From NCBI GenBank assembly GCA_963743325.1, contig CAVUOZ010000011.1:340203-404202 (forward strand): a DNA stretch of 64,000 nt, written 5' to 3'. The position numbers were made by a program, and so were the translations under genes. How positions within the stretch are numbered: position 1 is the stretch's first letter; each line of letters opens with the position of its first letter. This DNA is from DATFVA01 sp963743325. Lineage in GTDB: Bacteria; Bacteroidota; Ignavibacteria; Ignavibacteriales; Ignavibacteriaceae. Below, one piece after another: positions 10,548 through 20,435 of the stretch. The notes under the pieces are model-generated. The model was not told where the DNA came from, made no database searches, and saw nothing but the letters and a program-made list of their open reading frames with translations.

Positions 10548-11375
10548 TTAGACAATTGCTCCCTTCTGACCAACATAATTAACACTATCTTCTCCCCCGT
10601 CTGCATTTATTATTCCGCCGGAAATCCATTCACCTCCGTCTCTGCAAAGCACTGAAATTACTTTGGCTATATCTTCAGGTGTCGTTAAACGGTTGCGCGG
10701 ATTTTTTTTCTTCGCAACTTCAATCATAGGCACGTTACCCGGAATTTTTCTTAAAGCGGGGGTATCTGTCACACCGGCCATAATTGAATTCACAGCAATT
10801 TCCATTTCACCTAATTCTGTGGAAAGCTGTCTTACGTGAGACTCAAGCGAAGCTTTGGCTGCTGAAACCGCACCATAGTATGGTATTACGGCTTTACTTC
10901 CGGAACTGGTCATTGCAAAGATTCTGCCTTTCCGCAGAAACAGATTTTCTTTCAATAACTCCTGAACCCAGTAAACAAGCGAATGAGCCATAACATCAAG
11001 AGTCATCTCCATCTGGGCCTTGGTTATTGGCTGTTCTTCATTATGCTGAATAAACGGTTTGAGAGTGCCAAAAGCCAGAGAATGGAGTAACACTTTAATA
11101 ATTGGTTTTCCGCCGGCAATACTTTTTATTTCATCAATAACTTCTTTTCTCTTTTCGGCATCTGCTGCATTGACATTGAAAAAAACTGCTTCAGAACCAT
11201 TCGATTTTATATCATTAACTATCCGGTCTACATTATGCATTGTAACCTGGCGGTCAAGATGTACCCCGAAAATATTATACCCGTCTTCAGCAAGTTTTAC
11301 TGAAACAGCCCCTCCAAATCCGGATGAGGCTCCCAGTATTATTGCCCAGAGTTTTTCATTTCCCTTCTGTGCCAT
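10548..11375 (-). CDS. Short-chain dehydrogenase resembling enoyl-ACP reductase (FabI/FabL type)
   Basis: 275 residues with a Rossmann fold: the nucleotide-binding region is ILGASSGFGGAVSVKLAEDGY (about 13-33) and the active-site pair is Tyr-x6-Lys (YYGAVSAAKASLESHVR), the spacing of FabI/FabL enoyl-ACP reductases rather than the Tyr-x3-Lys of classical SDRs. This points to reduction of enoyl-acyl carrier protein in fatty-acid elongation, using NAD(P)H. The glycine motif GASSGFGGA is closer to FabL than to the GxxxxxSIA of FabI. accA, another fatty-acid gene, lies elsewhere in the window. Exact subfamily is uncertain; another SDR reductase is possible. Confidence 0.7.
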   Translation of the reverse strand: MAQKGNEKLWAIILGASSGFGGAVSVKLAEDGYNIFGVHLDRQVTMHNVDRIVNDIKSNGSEAVFFNVNAADAEKRKEVIDEIKSIAGGKPIIKVLLHSLAFGTLKPFIQHNEEQPITKAQMEMTLDVMAHSLVYWVQELLKENLFLRKGRIFAMTSSGSKAVIPYYGAVSAAKASLESHVRQLSTELGEMEIAVNSIMAGVTDTPALRKIPGNVPMIEVAKKKNPRNRLTTPEDIAKVISVLCRDGGEWISGGIINADGGEDSVNYVGQKGAIV

Positions 11376-11479
11376 AGTCTTTTTAATGCCTTTTCAAGTT
11401 AAATAAAATCAAGGTGTAAATTATACGAAAATGACGCAAGTTATACAATTAGCTAAACTATTGTTAATAATGGCTCAGA

Positions 11480-14400
11480 TTATTTTTTACAAATGAAAAT
11501 AAGGGAATCTTCACCCAGGCATTTAGTAATATCATTTATAAACTTATCGGATAGATTGACTCTCTTATTCTTAAATGCGAATCTTGCGGGTTTTGATCCA
11601 TTACTCAGAAGATCAATATATAAGGGAATAGTCCCCTCATTTGTATCTAAAATATTTTTCAGCTCGGAAATCTTTTCAATCGTGTGCAGTTTTTTATCGA
11701 TGTATATTTTAAGACTTTCAGTCAATTCTTTTTTTGTATCCTGCAAAGGTATTACTTTGTCTATATGTAATTTTATAGCATCACCGCTGCTTTCAGTTTT
11801 ACCGATCATCAAAACACATTCTTCTTCCTTAATATATTTTCCGTATTCTTCATAAACTTTAGAGAACATTAAACATTCACACGATCCGGAGAAGTCATCC
11901 AGTTTAAAGAATGCCATTTGACGGTTTGACTTATCAATTTTTGTTTTCAATTCAGTGATGACTCCGCATGCACGCACCACATCTGCATTCTCCAGCTTCT
12001 CCGTATCTCCAAGCTGAATTGAAGCGAAGGATTTATATTCAAGTTCATACTTACTTAAAGGGTGACCTGTTACATAAAAGCCGAGCACTTCCCTTTCCCT
12101 TGCAAGCCTTTCCCTTTGAGTCCATGGCGGTACTTCAGGGAGTACGGGTTCAGATAATTGAACTGCTTCTTCCATTTCCCCGAACAGACTGTTTTCAGAA
12201 GTTAACGATGTATTTCGGGCTTTAGTTCCGTAGTCGATTGCACTCTCAACTGCAACTAACTGCCTGGCGCGGATATTATTTATCGAATCGAATGCCCCCG
12301 CAAGCACCAGACCCTCCAGGGCCCTTTTATTGACGATATGAGTATCAACATTTGCACAAAAATCAAATATACTTGTAAAACCTCTCCCGATTTTTTCTCT
12401 TGTCCTGATAATTTCTTCAACTGCAGATATTCCGACATTTTTGATAGCCGACATTCCAAATCTTATTTTTCCTTTCTGAACATCAAATGTTACTGAAGGA
12501 TTATTGACATCCGGAGGAAGCACTTCAATTTTAAGCTTACGGCAGTCTTCAAGAAACAGAGCAACCTTATCCGAATTTCCAAACTCATTTGTAAGGTTGG
12601 CAGCCAGAAATTCCGCCGTGTAGTGTGCTTTCAACCAGGCGGTCTGATATGCGACATAACTATAGGCAACAGCATGACTTTTATTAAATCCATAATTTGC
12701 AAACTTATCAATTGCCTCGAAAATTTCTTCAGCAGTTTTTTTAGCAATTCCGTTTTTTATTGCCCCCGCTTTAAACTTCTCTTTCTGTTCCTTCATTGCA
12801 GGCAAGATCTTTTTTACCCATAGCCCGGCGGAGAATATCTGCCTCCGCTAAACTCATTCCTCCTACCTTATTGGCAATTTGAATTACCTGCTCCTGGTAT
12901 ACTATTATTCCATAAGTTTCTTTTAATATTGGTTCAAGTATCTGATGCTGATAGACAACTTCTTTCAAACCAAATTTTCTGTCAATAAAATCATCAATGA
13001 ATTCCATAGGACCCGGGCGATAAAGCGCATTCATTGCAGACAAATCGCTGAGGCTGGTTGGTTTTAACTTCTTAAGGTATTCACGCATCGGTGCCGATTC
13101 AAACTGGAATATCCCGGTAGTCTGTCCTTTTGAAAAAAGCTGCAATGTTTTTTCATCATCTAAAGGGATATTATCAATATCAATTTCCACATTATGGTTC
13201 TTTTTTATTAAAGCTAACGTATCACGGATAATTGTCAGTGTACGAAGTCCGAGAAAATCCATCTTAAGTAATCCCCAGCTTTCAATTTCTTTCATATTGA
13301 ACTGGGTGACTATATCAGTCTGTGAAACAGCATTTGCCAGCGGAACATAATTGCTTACATCATCAGGGGTGATTACAATACCCGCGGCGTGTTTTGAGGC
13401 ATTCCTGTTCATTCCTTCGAGAACTTTTGCATACTTAATTAAATTCTGTATATCACTCTCTTTAGAATCCTTTACCCATTTTAGTTCAGGAACTTCGGCC
13501 AATGCCTGATCGATTGTGAACACCTTGCCGAATTTTGATGGTATATATTTCGTGATCTTATTGACTGTCGGGATAGGAATTTTAAGGACGCGGGCAACAT
13601 CTCTTATTACTGCTTTGGAAGACAGCCTGTTAAATGTGATAATCTGGCTGACACAGTTGCTTCCGTATTTTTCGCGGACATAATCTATTATCTCTCCGCG
13701 TTTATCATCTGCAAAATCGACATCGATATCGGGCATTGATTTTCGCGCAGGATTTAAGAACCTCTCAAAGAGAAGATTGTAATCAAGGGGATTTATGTTT
13801 GTAATTCCAAGAGTGTAGGCAACCAGACTGCCTGCCACGCTCCCACGCCCTGGGCCTACAGGAATATTCATTTTTTTTGCAGCATTTATAAAATCCTGAA
13901 CTATTAAAAAGTAACCTGCAAATCCCATTTGTTTTATTGATTCAATTTCAAAATCAAATCTTTCCCGTACCTCCGGAGAAATATTTTTAATTCTCCTCCG
14001 CAAACCTTCTTTTGCAAGAAGTTCAAAATATTCCTCTGCAGTTTTTGCCGGAACATTATCAGGAATAGGAAACTGAGGGTAATAGTGTCCTTCAACTTCC
14101 AGCTTTAAATCTATCTTAGAATCGATCTCGAGAGTGTTCTCAACAGCTCCTTTAAAATTTTTAAAGAGTTTTATCATTTCTTCCTGACTCTTAAAATAAA
14201 CCTGGTCTGTTCCATACCTGAGCTGCCGGTAATCAGAACCATTTTTATCGGAGAGAAGAAGAAGTATATTATGGGCGTAAGCATGATCTTTTTCTATATA
14301 ATGGCAGTCATTGGTTGCCACTAATTTTATCCCGAGTTCCCTTGAAAGCCTGGGCATTCCCTCAAGAACAGGTTTCTCCACATCCATATTATGATTCTGT

Positions 14401-14945
14401 ATCTCAAGATAAAAATCATCACCAAATATTTCTTTGTATGTTTTAGCTGTTTCATAAGCTTTATCGTAGTCATTATTTATAAGATGAGTTGAGACAACTC
14501 CTCCTGCACATGCTGATGTGCAAATCAATCCTTCGCGGTATTTTCTCAGTAATTCCAGATCGATTCTTGGTTTGTAGTAAAAACCTTCAGTATGACCGAG
14601 AGTTGAGAGTTTTGATAAATTTTTATAACCTTCTTTGTTTTTAGCAAGGAGTATTAAATGATTGTAGTGCTTGTATCTTTTTCTTCCGTTATTATCATTT
14701 TCTTGTCCTCTGTCGAACCGTGAACCATCGGTAACAATATATGCTTCCATTCCTATGATAGGTTTAATCCCTTCTTTGGTGGCTTTCTTATAAAACTCGG
14801 CAATACCGTACATCACCCCATGGTCGGTTAACGCAACAGAATGCATATCGTTTTTTTTGGCTGCCTGTACCAGGTCATCAACAGTGCACGCTCCATCCTG
14901 TAAACTGTAGTGCGTATGATTATGTAAATGAATAAAATCTGACAT
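11480..14945 (-). CDS. dnaE: DNA polymerase III alpha subunit (frameshift near 12803)
   Basis: Replicative polymerase. Reconstructed length is about 1,155 residues, normal for DnaE. The N-terminal PHP domain starts HLHNHTHYSLQDG; the palm domain carries the catalytic aspartates in PDIDVDFADD (about residue 403) and GPGRGSVAGSLV; the fingers region has ASKHAAGIVI and YRPGPMEF; the C-terminal part has the helix-hairpin-helix and OB domain. A single extra base in 12801-12808 separates RRAMGKKDL from PAMKEQKEKFKAGA; both halves belong to one protein. No intein or programmed-slippage signal was seen at the site, and the gene is essential, so I read this as a sequence error. The SDR gene follows 104 bases downstream. 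Confidence 0.93.
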
Positions 14946-15334
14946 GAAGAAAAAGAATTTTTTAATGGAAGAGATTAGAATTTCATTTGACGCAAGTTAA
15001 AAAATTTCCTGAACTTTTTTGGCGCGAATGAGCATATTGAAAAAATAATCTTAATTATTTTTCAGATTAATTTATAATGCGGCGACCTGGTCTTTATTGA
15101 GTACAAAACATATGAATAAATGAGAGATTTTTTCTTCACTGTAGTATTTAACAAGGGAGGCTTATAATAGACTGGTTATAGACCTGTTGCAGACATGGTT
15201 TTATTTTGCCACTAAGACACCAAGGTACAAAGAATCACTATGAAAAAATTGCTTTGGGAAAGTCCCGATATTTGTATCACTAATGAATGAATGATGGATT
15301 CCAACTCAGTCAGGAGCTGAACTTGTTGATCCTT
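14946..15334. other. Intergenic region upstream of dnaE
   Basis: No gene is supported in these 389 bases. Around 15195-15235 a stretch reads 'ccactaagacaccaaggtacaaagaatcac' when spaced as words of 7-8 bases, similar in style to the other dispersed repeats of the window. The dnaE promoter presumably lies near 14990-15060, but I cannot assign boxes with confidence. Confidence 0.4.
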
Positions 15335-15797
15335 TCAATCCTTACCCGTATGCCCGAATCCGCCCTCGCCTCTTTTTGTATCAAGAAGATTTGAATTTTC
15401 TTCAATGATTTGCCCTGTAGACCCTGGATAAGACAAGCTGTGCGATTCTGTCCCCCCTTTTTATTACGAAATCTTCCCTGCTGAAATTCATCATAATTAT
15501 TTTTATTTCTCCGCGGTAATCAGAATCTATAGTACCGGGTGAATTTAAGATACCAATACCGTGTTTAACAGCAAGTCCGCTTCTGGGTCTCACCTGGATT
15601 TCAAAACCTTCAGGAATTTCCACAACGAGATTGGTAGGAATAAGATTAACTTCCCCGGCTTTTAAAACTATTTCATCATAAACCGCTGCACGTATATCCA
15701 TTCCTGCACTTCCGTGTGTGGTATAGCGGGGAAGTTCAATGTCATCAAACCCCGGATTTAATCTTTTTATCTTAACTGTAATTTTATCCGGCTCCAT
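15335..15797 (-). CDS. dut: dUTP pyrophosphatase (frameshift near 15421)
   Basis: Hydrolyses dUTP to dUMP and pyrophosphate. The first 125 residues show motifs 1-4 of trimeric dUTPases (HGSAGMDIRA, RPRSGLA, GTIDSDYRGEI, GDRIAQLV). The frame then breaks after SRVYR; one extra G in the run at about 15419-15421 restores it, giving QIIEENSNLL and the fifth motif RGEGGFGHTG before a TGA at 15335. The reconstructed protein is about 154 residues, the standard size. It begins directly after the flippase stop, so the two genes are tightly coupled. Confidence 0.9.
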
Positions 15798-17273
15798 TTA
15801 ACTCCTGTTTTGTTTTAAGGCGTTTAATTTCATGCGAAGAAAGTCAATTTCTTTCTTTTCGAAAACAAATATGTATAAGAAAAGAGAAAAGAATATCAGA
15901 AGCAGAAATTTATAAATAAGCAGAAGATGATTTGAATAAAGCAGATAATAATAAATTCCGCCGACTATCAGAAGTGCCAAAAATATCCTGGCAAGCTTGG
16001 CAATTTCATACTCTATCTTATAAAATTTCTGAGTAACAATGTATATACCAGCCGCCATCGCAAGATACGCAGCAAGAGTAGCTAAAGCAGCCCCCATTAT
16101 TCCCCAGACAGGGATAAGCAAAAAATTTACCCCGATATTAACCGCGGCTCCGATTCCTGTAATTAAAGGTATGTACATACTCTTTTCTTCAATATAAATT
16201 CCCGCAGAGAATATTACATACAGACCATTAAAGAGGTAGCCGAATAGAATTATTGGAACGATTGCAAGTCCTCCCCAATAAGCAGAATCAATTAATGTCC
16301 TGCCATGCAAAACCGGAATTGCGACAATATTGTCAATGAAGAGGGAAAGAATGACCAGTATTAAGCCTGAAATCAAAGTAAAATATGTCAGCACTTTTGA
16401 AAAAATTTCTTTAGCATTTTTTTCTTCCGCGTTCTGAAGGAAGAACGGCTGCCATGCATACTGAAACATATTTACAAATAACATCATAAAAATCCCCAGT
16501 TTATAGCAAGCATTATAAATGCCTACTGTATCAAGATTCGTAAGTTTTCCAAGAATTGGTCTGTCGATTCCCTGGATCAGCATGGATGAGAGTCCTGCAG
16601 GAAGATAGGGTAAGCCGAATTTTAACAATTTTTTAAAAAGTTCAGCATTAAACCGGATGCGGAGATTTCTGAAAATTGCCGGAAGCAGAAGAAATAAAGA
16701 AGAGAGTGAAGCAAATAAGTTACTGATTAATACCGCTTCAATTCCCATTTTAAATTTTAAAATGAGAACAAGGTTAAGTATTACGTTCACCATTATATTT
16801 ATCAGTTTAAAAGAAGCAAACTTTTTCGCTTTTCTCTGAAGTCTCAGCTGTATAAATGGAATTACAGTTACAGAATCAAGTAAAAGTACTCCGGCAGAAT
16901 AATACATCAGGTAATAATAATTAACTGGAACATCCAAAATGCCAAAGACCGGGCCTTTTACAAGGATCATAAGAATTGATAGAAAGATTCCCGAAATGAA
17001 AACTGAGAGATAGGGAGTTGAGAAGGTATCTTTTTCGTCTCCGGTTGCCGGAAGTCCTGCATATTTCATATACGCAGCATCCATTCCATAAACATACACA
17101 ATATTAAATATCCCGATGAAAATATAGATGTTTGCAACTATTCCGTATTCTGCCGGGTGAAAAATATTGGTGTAAAATGGAACCAGTAGAAATGAGATGA
17201 AACGCCCGACCATTGTACTGATACCGTAAATAGCCGTGTCTCTGGTGAGTTGTTTTAGTTTATTGAAAATCAT
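15798..17273 (-). CDS. Polysaccharide flippase (Wzx/MOP superfamily)
   Basis: 491 residues with about 14 hydrophobic segments, starting IFNKLKQLTRDTAIYGISTMVGRFISFLL in spaced form: the short cytoplasmic N-terminus and 'YGISTMVGRFISFLLVP' pattern are typical of polysaccharide_synt export proteins of the MOP family. Such proteins flip lipid-linked sugars across the inner membrane. It sits in a nadC-flippase-dut operon rather than in a sugar locus, which is common for this lone flippase in Bacteroidota-type genomes, so its lipid substrate is not indicated. Spacing: 6 bases from nadC and 0 bases to dut. Confidence 0.85.
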   Translation of the reverse strand: MIFNKLKQLTRDTAIYGISTMVGRFISFLLVPFYTNIFHPAEYGIVANIYIFIGIFNIVYVYGMDAAYMKYAGLPATGDEKDTFSTPYLSVFISGIFLSILMILVKGPVFGILDVPVNYYYLMYYSAGVLLLDSVTVIPFIQLRLQRKAKKFASFKLINIMVNVILNLVLILKFKMGIEAVLISNLFASLSSLFLLLPAIFRNLRIRFNAELFKKLLKFGLPYLPAGLSSMLIQGIDRPILGKLTNLDTVGIYNACYKLGIFMMLFVNMFQYAWQPFFLQNAEEKNAKEIFSKVLTYFTLISGLILVILSLFIDNIVAIPVLHGRTLIDSAYWGGLAIVPIILFGYLFNGLYVIFSAGIYIEEKSMYIPLITGIGAAVNIGVNFLLIPVWGIMGAALATLAAYLAMAAGIYIVTQKFYKIEYEIAKLARIFLALLIVGGIYYYLLYSNHLLLIYKFLLLIFFSLFLYIFVFEKKEIDFLRMKLNALKQNRS

Positions 17274-17279
17274 TTATTT

Positions 17280-18125
17280 CTATCTCATCTTAATATCAAG
17301 AGAGATATCAAGGGCTTTAACACTGTGCGTCAGGGCTCCGACTGAAATATAGTCCACCCCCGTCTCAGCGATTGCTTTTACGGTATCAATATTCACCATT
17401 CCCGATGCTTCGACCTTACATTTTCCAGCAATAAGATTTACAGCTGTTTTCATCTGAGTAATCTTAAAATTATCAAGCATAATAACATCAACATTGCAGT
17501 CAACCGCTTCTTTTACCTCATTAAGATTTTTTGTTTCGACTTCAATTTTAAATTCCTGATTTTTTGCATTCCGCCATTTTTTGCACGCATCAACCGCTTT
17601 TGTAATTGAACCCGCAACTTCGATATGGTTATCTTTTATCAGGAACATATCGTACAAACCAAACCTGTGATTTTCTGCTCCGCTCAGTTTTACAGCGAGT
17701 TTATCAATTTCCCTTAACCCGGGGGCTGTTTTCCTTGTATCAATCAATTTTGCTTTTGTATGTTTTATTTTTTCGTTGAACTGATGAGCCATAGTTGCAA
17801 TGCCGCTCATCCTCTGAAAGAAATTTAGAGCTGTTCTTTCCACAGTCAGAATTGACCTCGCCTCCCCTTCAACTATCGCAGCAATGGTTCCTGGTATAAC
17901 TTTATCACCATCCCGGTAATACCCCGTGAATAAAAGGGAATTATCGAATTCTTTAAAGCAGGTTTCCACTATTTCATACCCCGCAAGAATGCCATCCTGT
18001 TTTACAAGGAATTCAGCAGCTGCGGATTTATTTTTGGGAATGGTTGCTAAAGAAGTAATATCTCCGGTTTTAATATCTTCTTCAAGAGCTCTTCTTATAG
18101 TTTCCTTAATTGAATCGCTTATCAT
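17280..18125 (-). CDS. nadC: Nicotinate-nucleotide pyrophosphorylase (quinolinate phosphoribosyltransferase)
   Basis: 281 residues, full family length. It converts quinolinate and PRPP to nicotinate mononucleotide in de novo NAD synthesis. Conserved blocks are visible: ERTALNFFQRMSGIAT (about 99-114), DTRKTAPGLR, KLSGAENHRFGLYDMFLIKDNH in broken form, and VDVIMLDNF. The start ATG at 18125 overlaps the stop of the thioesterase gene (ATGA), so the two are translationally coupled. Confidence 0.95.
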   Translation of the reverse strand: MISDSIKETIRRALEEDIKTGDITSLATIPKNKSAAAEFLVKQDGILAGYEIVETCFKEFDNSLLFTGYYRDGDKVIPGTIAAIVEGEARSILTVERTALNFFQRMSGIATMAHQFNEKIKHTKAKLIDTRKTAPGLREIDKLAVKLSGAENHRFGLYDMFLIKDNHIEVAGSITKAVDACKKWRNAKNQEFKIEVETKNLNEVKEAVDCNVDVIMLDNFKITQMKTAVNLIAGKCKVEASGMVNIDTVKAIAETGVDYISVGALTHSVKALDISLDIKMR

Positions 18126-18539
18126 ACCTGCTCAAAGAATGGCTTTATTGCTTTCATAAAAAATTCCGGCGGACGAACCGGCTTCCTGGTTTCCATATTA
18201 ATAAAGATAAGAACAATATATCCTTCGACGATAGTTACATTTCTGTCTTTGCTCCTGATTGTATGATTCGATATGTACTTTCAATTCGGGAAGATTTTCA
18301 ACTCTCGTCTCTACTTCCAGAAGCTCATCATAGAAAGCAGGGTTTTTAAATTTTAATACCGCCTCACGTACAGGCATATGATACCCGTTTTTTTCTATTA
18401 TGCTATAAGGAAGTCCGTTTTCGCGCATCATCTCGGTACGGCCGACCTCAAAGTATTCAAAATATTTACCGTTGTACACATACTTCATCTGGTCGGTATC
18501 AGCATATCGAACGCGAATATCAGTTTTATGGATCAGCAT
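18122..18539 (-). CDS. YbgC/FadM-type acyl-CoA thioesterase (frameshift near 18268)
   Basis: Hot-dog fold thioesterase of about 139 residues once reconstructed. The N-terminal block VRYADTDQMKYVYNGKYFEYF carries the catalytic Asp of the family, followed by FEVGRTEMMRENGLPYS. After HIE the frame shifts; with one extra T removed near 18268 it continues TIRSKDRNVTIVEGYIVLIF to FEQV and a TGA at 18122 that overlaps nadC's ATG. It probably hydrolyses acyl-CoA or acyl-ACP; the substrate is unknown. It is the first gene of the nadC operon. Confidence 0.82.
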
Positions 18540-19483
18540 CTTGTGTTAAAATTTTATTAGTAAAGTTATAAAAAAGAAAAGTGAATGAGGAATGAACTAA
18601 AAAATATTTTTATTACTTATAATAATCACAAATGTTTTGCAAATTCCGGCAGCCTTGCGCAAACCAAATGACTTATTCTAAAACATTCTGACAGTGGTAT
18701 TTTCCTCCCCTCTGTCTCTCGTCTATCTCCCCTTTTTCTCATACCATTTTTTTACCATTCCTGTGTTCAAAATAATCCTTAACCCAGCCATCTGTTTAAA
18801 TTTTCATCGATCTAATGATGAAAGTATTGAGGAATGAACTATTGTTAATAACCGGGAGCCTGAATCTTCAGTGAATGCGGGGAAAAATACCTCAACAATC
18901 ATTAACTGGCAGATATTCAGGGATTTATTAGGTTCTATTGACATTTATCTGCCTGATAGAGCAATGGAAGTCAATCTATTTTCTGCAAGAGTAGTACATA
19001 ATCAGTCTATAATTATAGGCCGTTAGATGGCCATTTGAAGGCCGTTAGATGGCCGTTAGATCAAAAAGCAGTGAGACAGCTGCAGTCCTGAACTAACCAG
19101 GTCGGGGATTAATCCTGGACTCAAAAATAATCGGTCCGGATTGGATTATTAAGACTTTTCAGAGTCTCTGAATATACCGGGAAGTACTGAATTCAAATAA
19201 ATGGCATCCTTATAAGCCCCCGGAGGATTTTGGGATGGCAGACAACAGTTAAATTTATTTTAAGGGAGGACTGAAAATGAAAAAGGAGGAAATCTGTCAA
19301 ATACAGATGATTATCGGACTATTTTAATTATTTGTAATCTATTTTAGACAGCACCGTTTTTTACCCTTAGGGAGGGTTTATTTCTCATATTGAGATAATA
19401 TTTTTGTAAACAGACAATATGATTTTTCGGAGAAAGGAAAATAACCCCGGGGTAATCTCCTTACTAAACTAACAATCAGTTAA
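18540..19483. other. Long intergenic region with an 11-bp tandem repeat
   Basis: No gene of normal size is supported in these 944 bases. At 19018-19061 four exact-length 11-mers run head to tail (GGCCGTTAGAT, GGCCATTTGAA, GGCCGTTAGAT, GGCCGTTAGAT). At 19277-19327 a 16-codon frame (MKKEEICQIQMIIGLF) follows a good ribosome site AGGGAGGACTGAAA, but it has no partner gene downstream on the plus strand. The palindrome ACCCCGGGGT at 19445-19454 lies just past accA and might take part in its termination, though there is no T-run. Confidence 0.5.
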
Positions 19484-20434
19484 TTATTCCAGGTAAGCAC
19501 CCATTTTACCAAATTTTTCTAAGCGGGTCTGTATTAGTTTATCCGGTTTTATTTTGATTAGTGCAGAAAGTTCTTCTTTCAGTATGCCTTTCAATGTGTT
19601 AGCAATTGCCTGGTGATCTGTATGTGCACCGCCTAACGGTTCGGGAACAATTCTGTCAATTATTTTTTGCTCGAGCAAATCAGGAGCAGTTAATTTTAAT
19701 GCCTCCGCTGCCTGTTCTTTATAATCCCAGCTTCTCCATAAAATACTGGAACATGATTCCGGGGAAATAACAGAATACCAGCAGTTTTCAAGCATCAGAA
19801 TTCTGTCTCCCAATCCTATTCCAAGAGCTCCGCCGCTCGCACCTTCACCTATTATTACAACAATTATCGGAACAGTCAGCCGGCTCATTTCGAAAAGATT
19901 TCTTGCTATTGCCTCTGCCTGTCCCCTTTCTTCAGCTTCGATTCCCGGATATGCGCCGGGAGTATCAAGCATTGTAATAACAGGTTTATTAAATTTTTCA
20001 GCGAGCTTCATTAAGCGGAGTGCTTTACGGTAGCCTTCAGGATTCGGCATCCCGAAATTCCTGTAAAGATTGGATTTTGTGTCCCGCCCTTTTTGATGAC
20101 CGATAATCATAACTTTAAATTCATCTAATTCAGCAAGACCGCCTACGATTGCTTTGTCGTCCTTATAGCCTCTGTCGCCATGCAGCTCAACAAAGTTATT
20201 AGTCATCCCATAAATATAATCAAGTGTAAAAGGCCTGTCAGGATGCCTTGCAAGCTGAACTCTCTGCCACCTGGTAAGATCCTTATAAATGCCTTCTTTC
20301 AATTGTCTCACCTTATCTTCAAGTTTAACTATCTCCGATTCAATATCCATCTTATCGGAATACTTCTTCATCTCCTCAAGGCGTGACTCAAGCTCATGTA
20401 TCGGTTTTTCGAAGTCTAAAATTGTCTTAGCCAT
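19484..20434 (-). CDS. accA: Acetyl-CoA carboxylase carboxyltransferase subunit alpha
   Basis: 316 residues, standard AccA length. With AccD it transfers the carboxyl group from biotin to acetyl-CoA, giving malonyl-CoA. Recognisable blocks are FEKPIHELE at the start, ARHPDRPFTLDYI, GRDTKSNLYRNFGMPNPEGY (about 118-137), DTPGAYPGIEAEERGQAEAI in part, and GEGASGGALGIGLGDRI, whose glycines form the oxyanion holes. It lies 1 base downstream of the glycosyltransferase fusion gene on the same strand, so it may be read from the polysaccharide transcript; this linkage is not known to be functional. Confidence 0.96.
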   Translation of the reverse strand: MAKTILDFEKPIHELESRLEEMKKYSDKMDIESEIVKLEDKVRQLKEGIYKDLTRWQRVQLARHPDRPFTLDYIYGMTNNFVELHGDRGYKDDKAIVGGLAELDEFKVMIIGHQKGRDTKSNLYRNFGMPNPEGYRKALRLMKLAEKFNKPVITMLDTPGAYPGIEAEERGQAEAIARNLFEMSRLTVPIIVVIIGEGASGGALGIGLGDRILMLENCWYSVISPESCSSILWRSWDYKEQAAEALKLTAPDLLEQKIIDRIVPEPLGGAHTDHQAIANTLKGILKEELSALIKIKPDKLIQTRLEKFGKMGAYLE

Positions 20435-20435
20435 G

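Noticed and set aside
12771..12823. dnaE split suggests an intein or programmed frameshift
   Set aside because: The two halves abut with a single-base slip, there are no splicing residues or intervening domain, and there is no slippery site with a downstream structure. Similar slips occur in many other genes here.
19018..19061. Structured RNA in the accA-thioesterase gap
   Set aside because: The signal is explained by four direct 11-mers; no stable inverted pairing or promoter was seen.
19277..19327. Leader peptide MKKEEICQIQMIIGLF
   Set aside because: A good ribosome site precedes it, but there is no downstream gene on that strand and the length is within chance.
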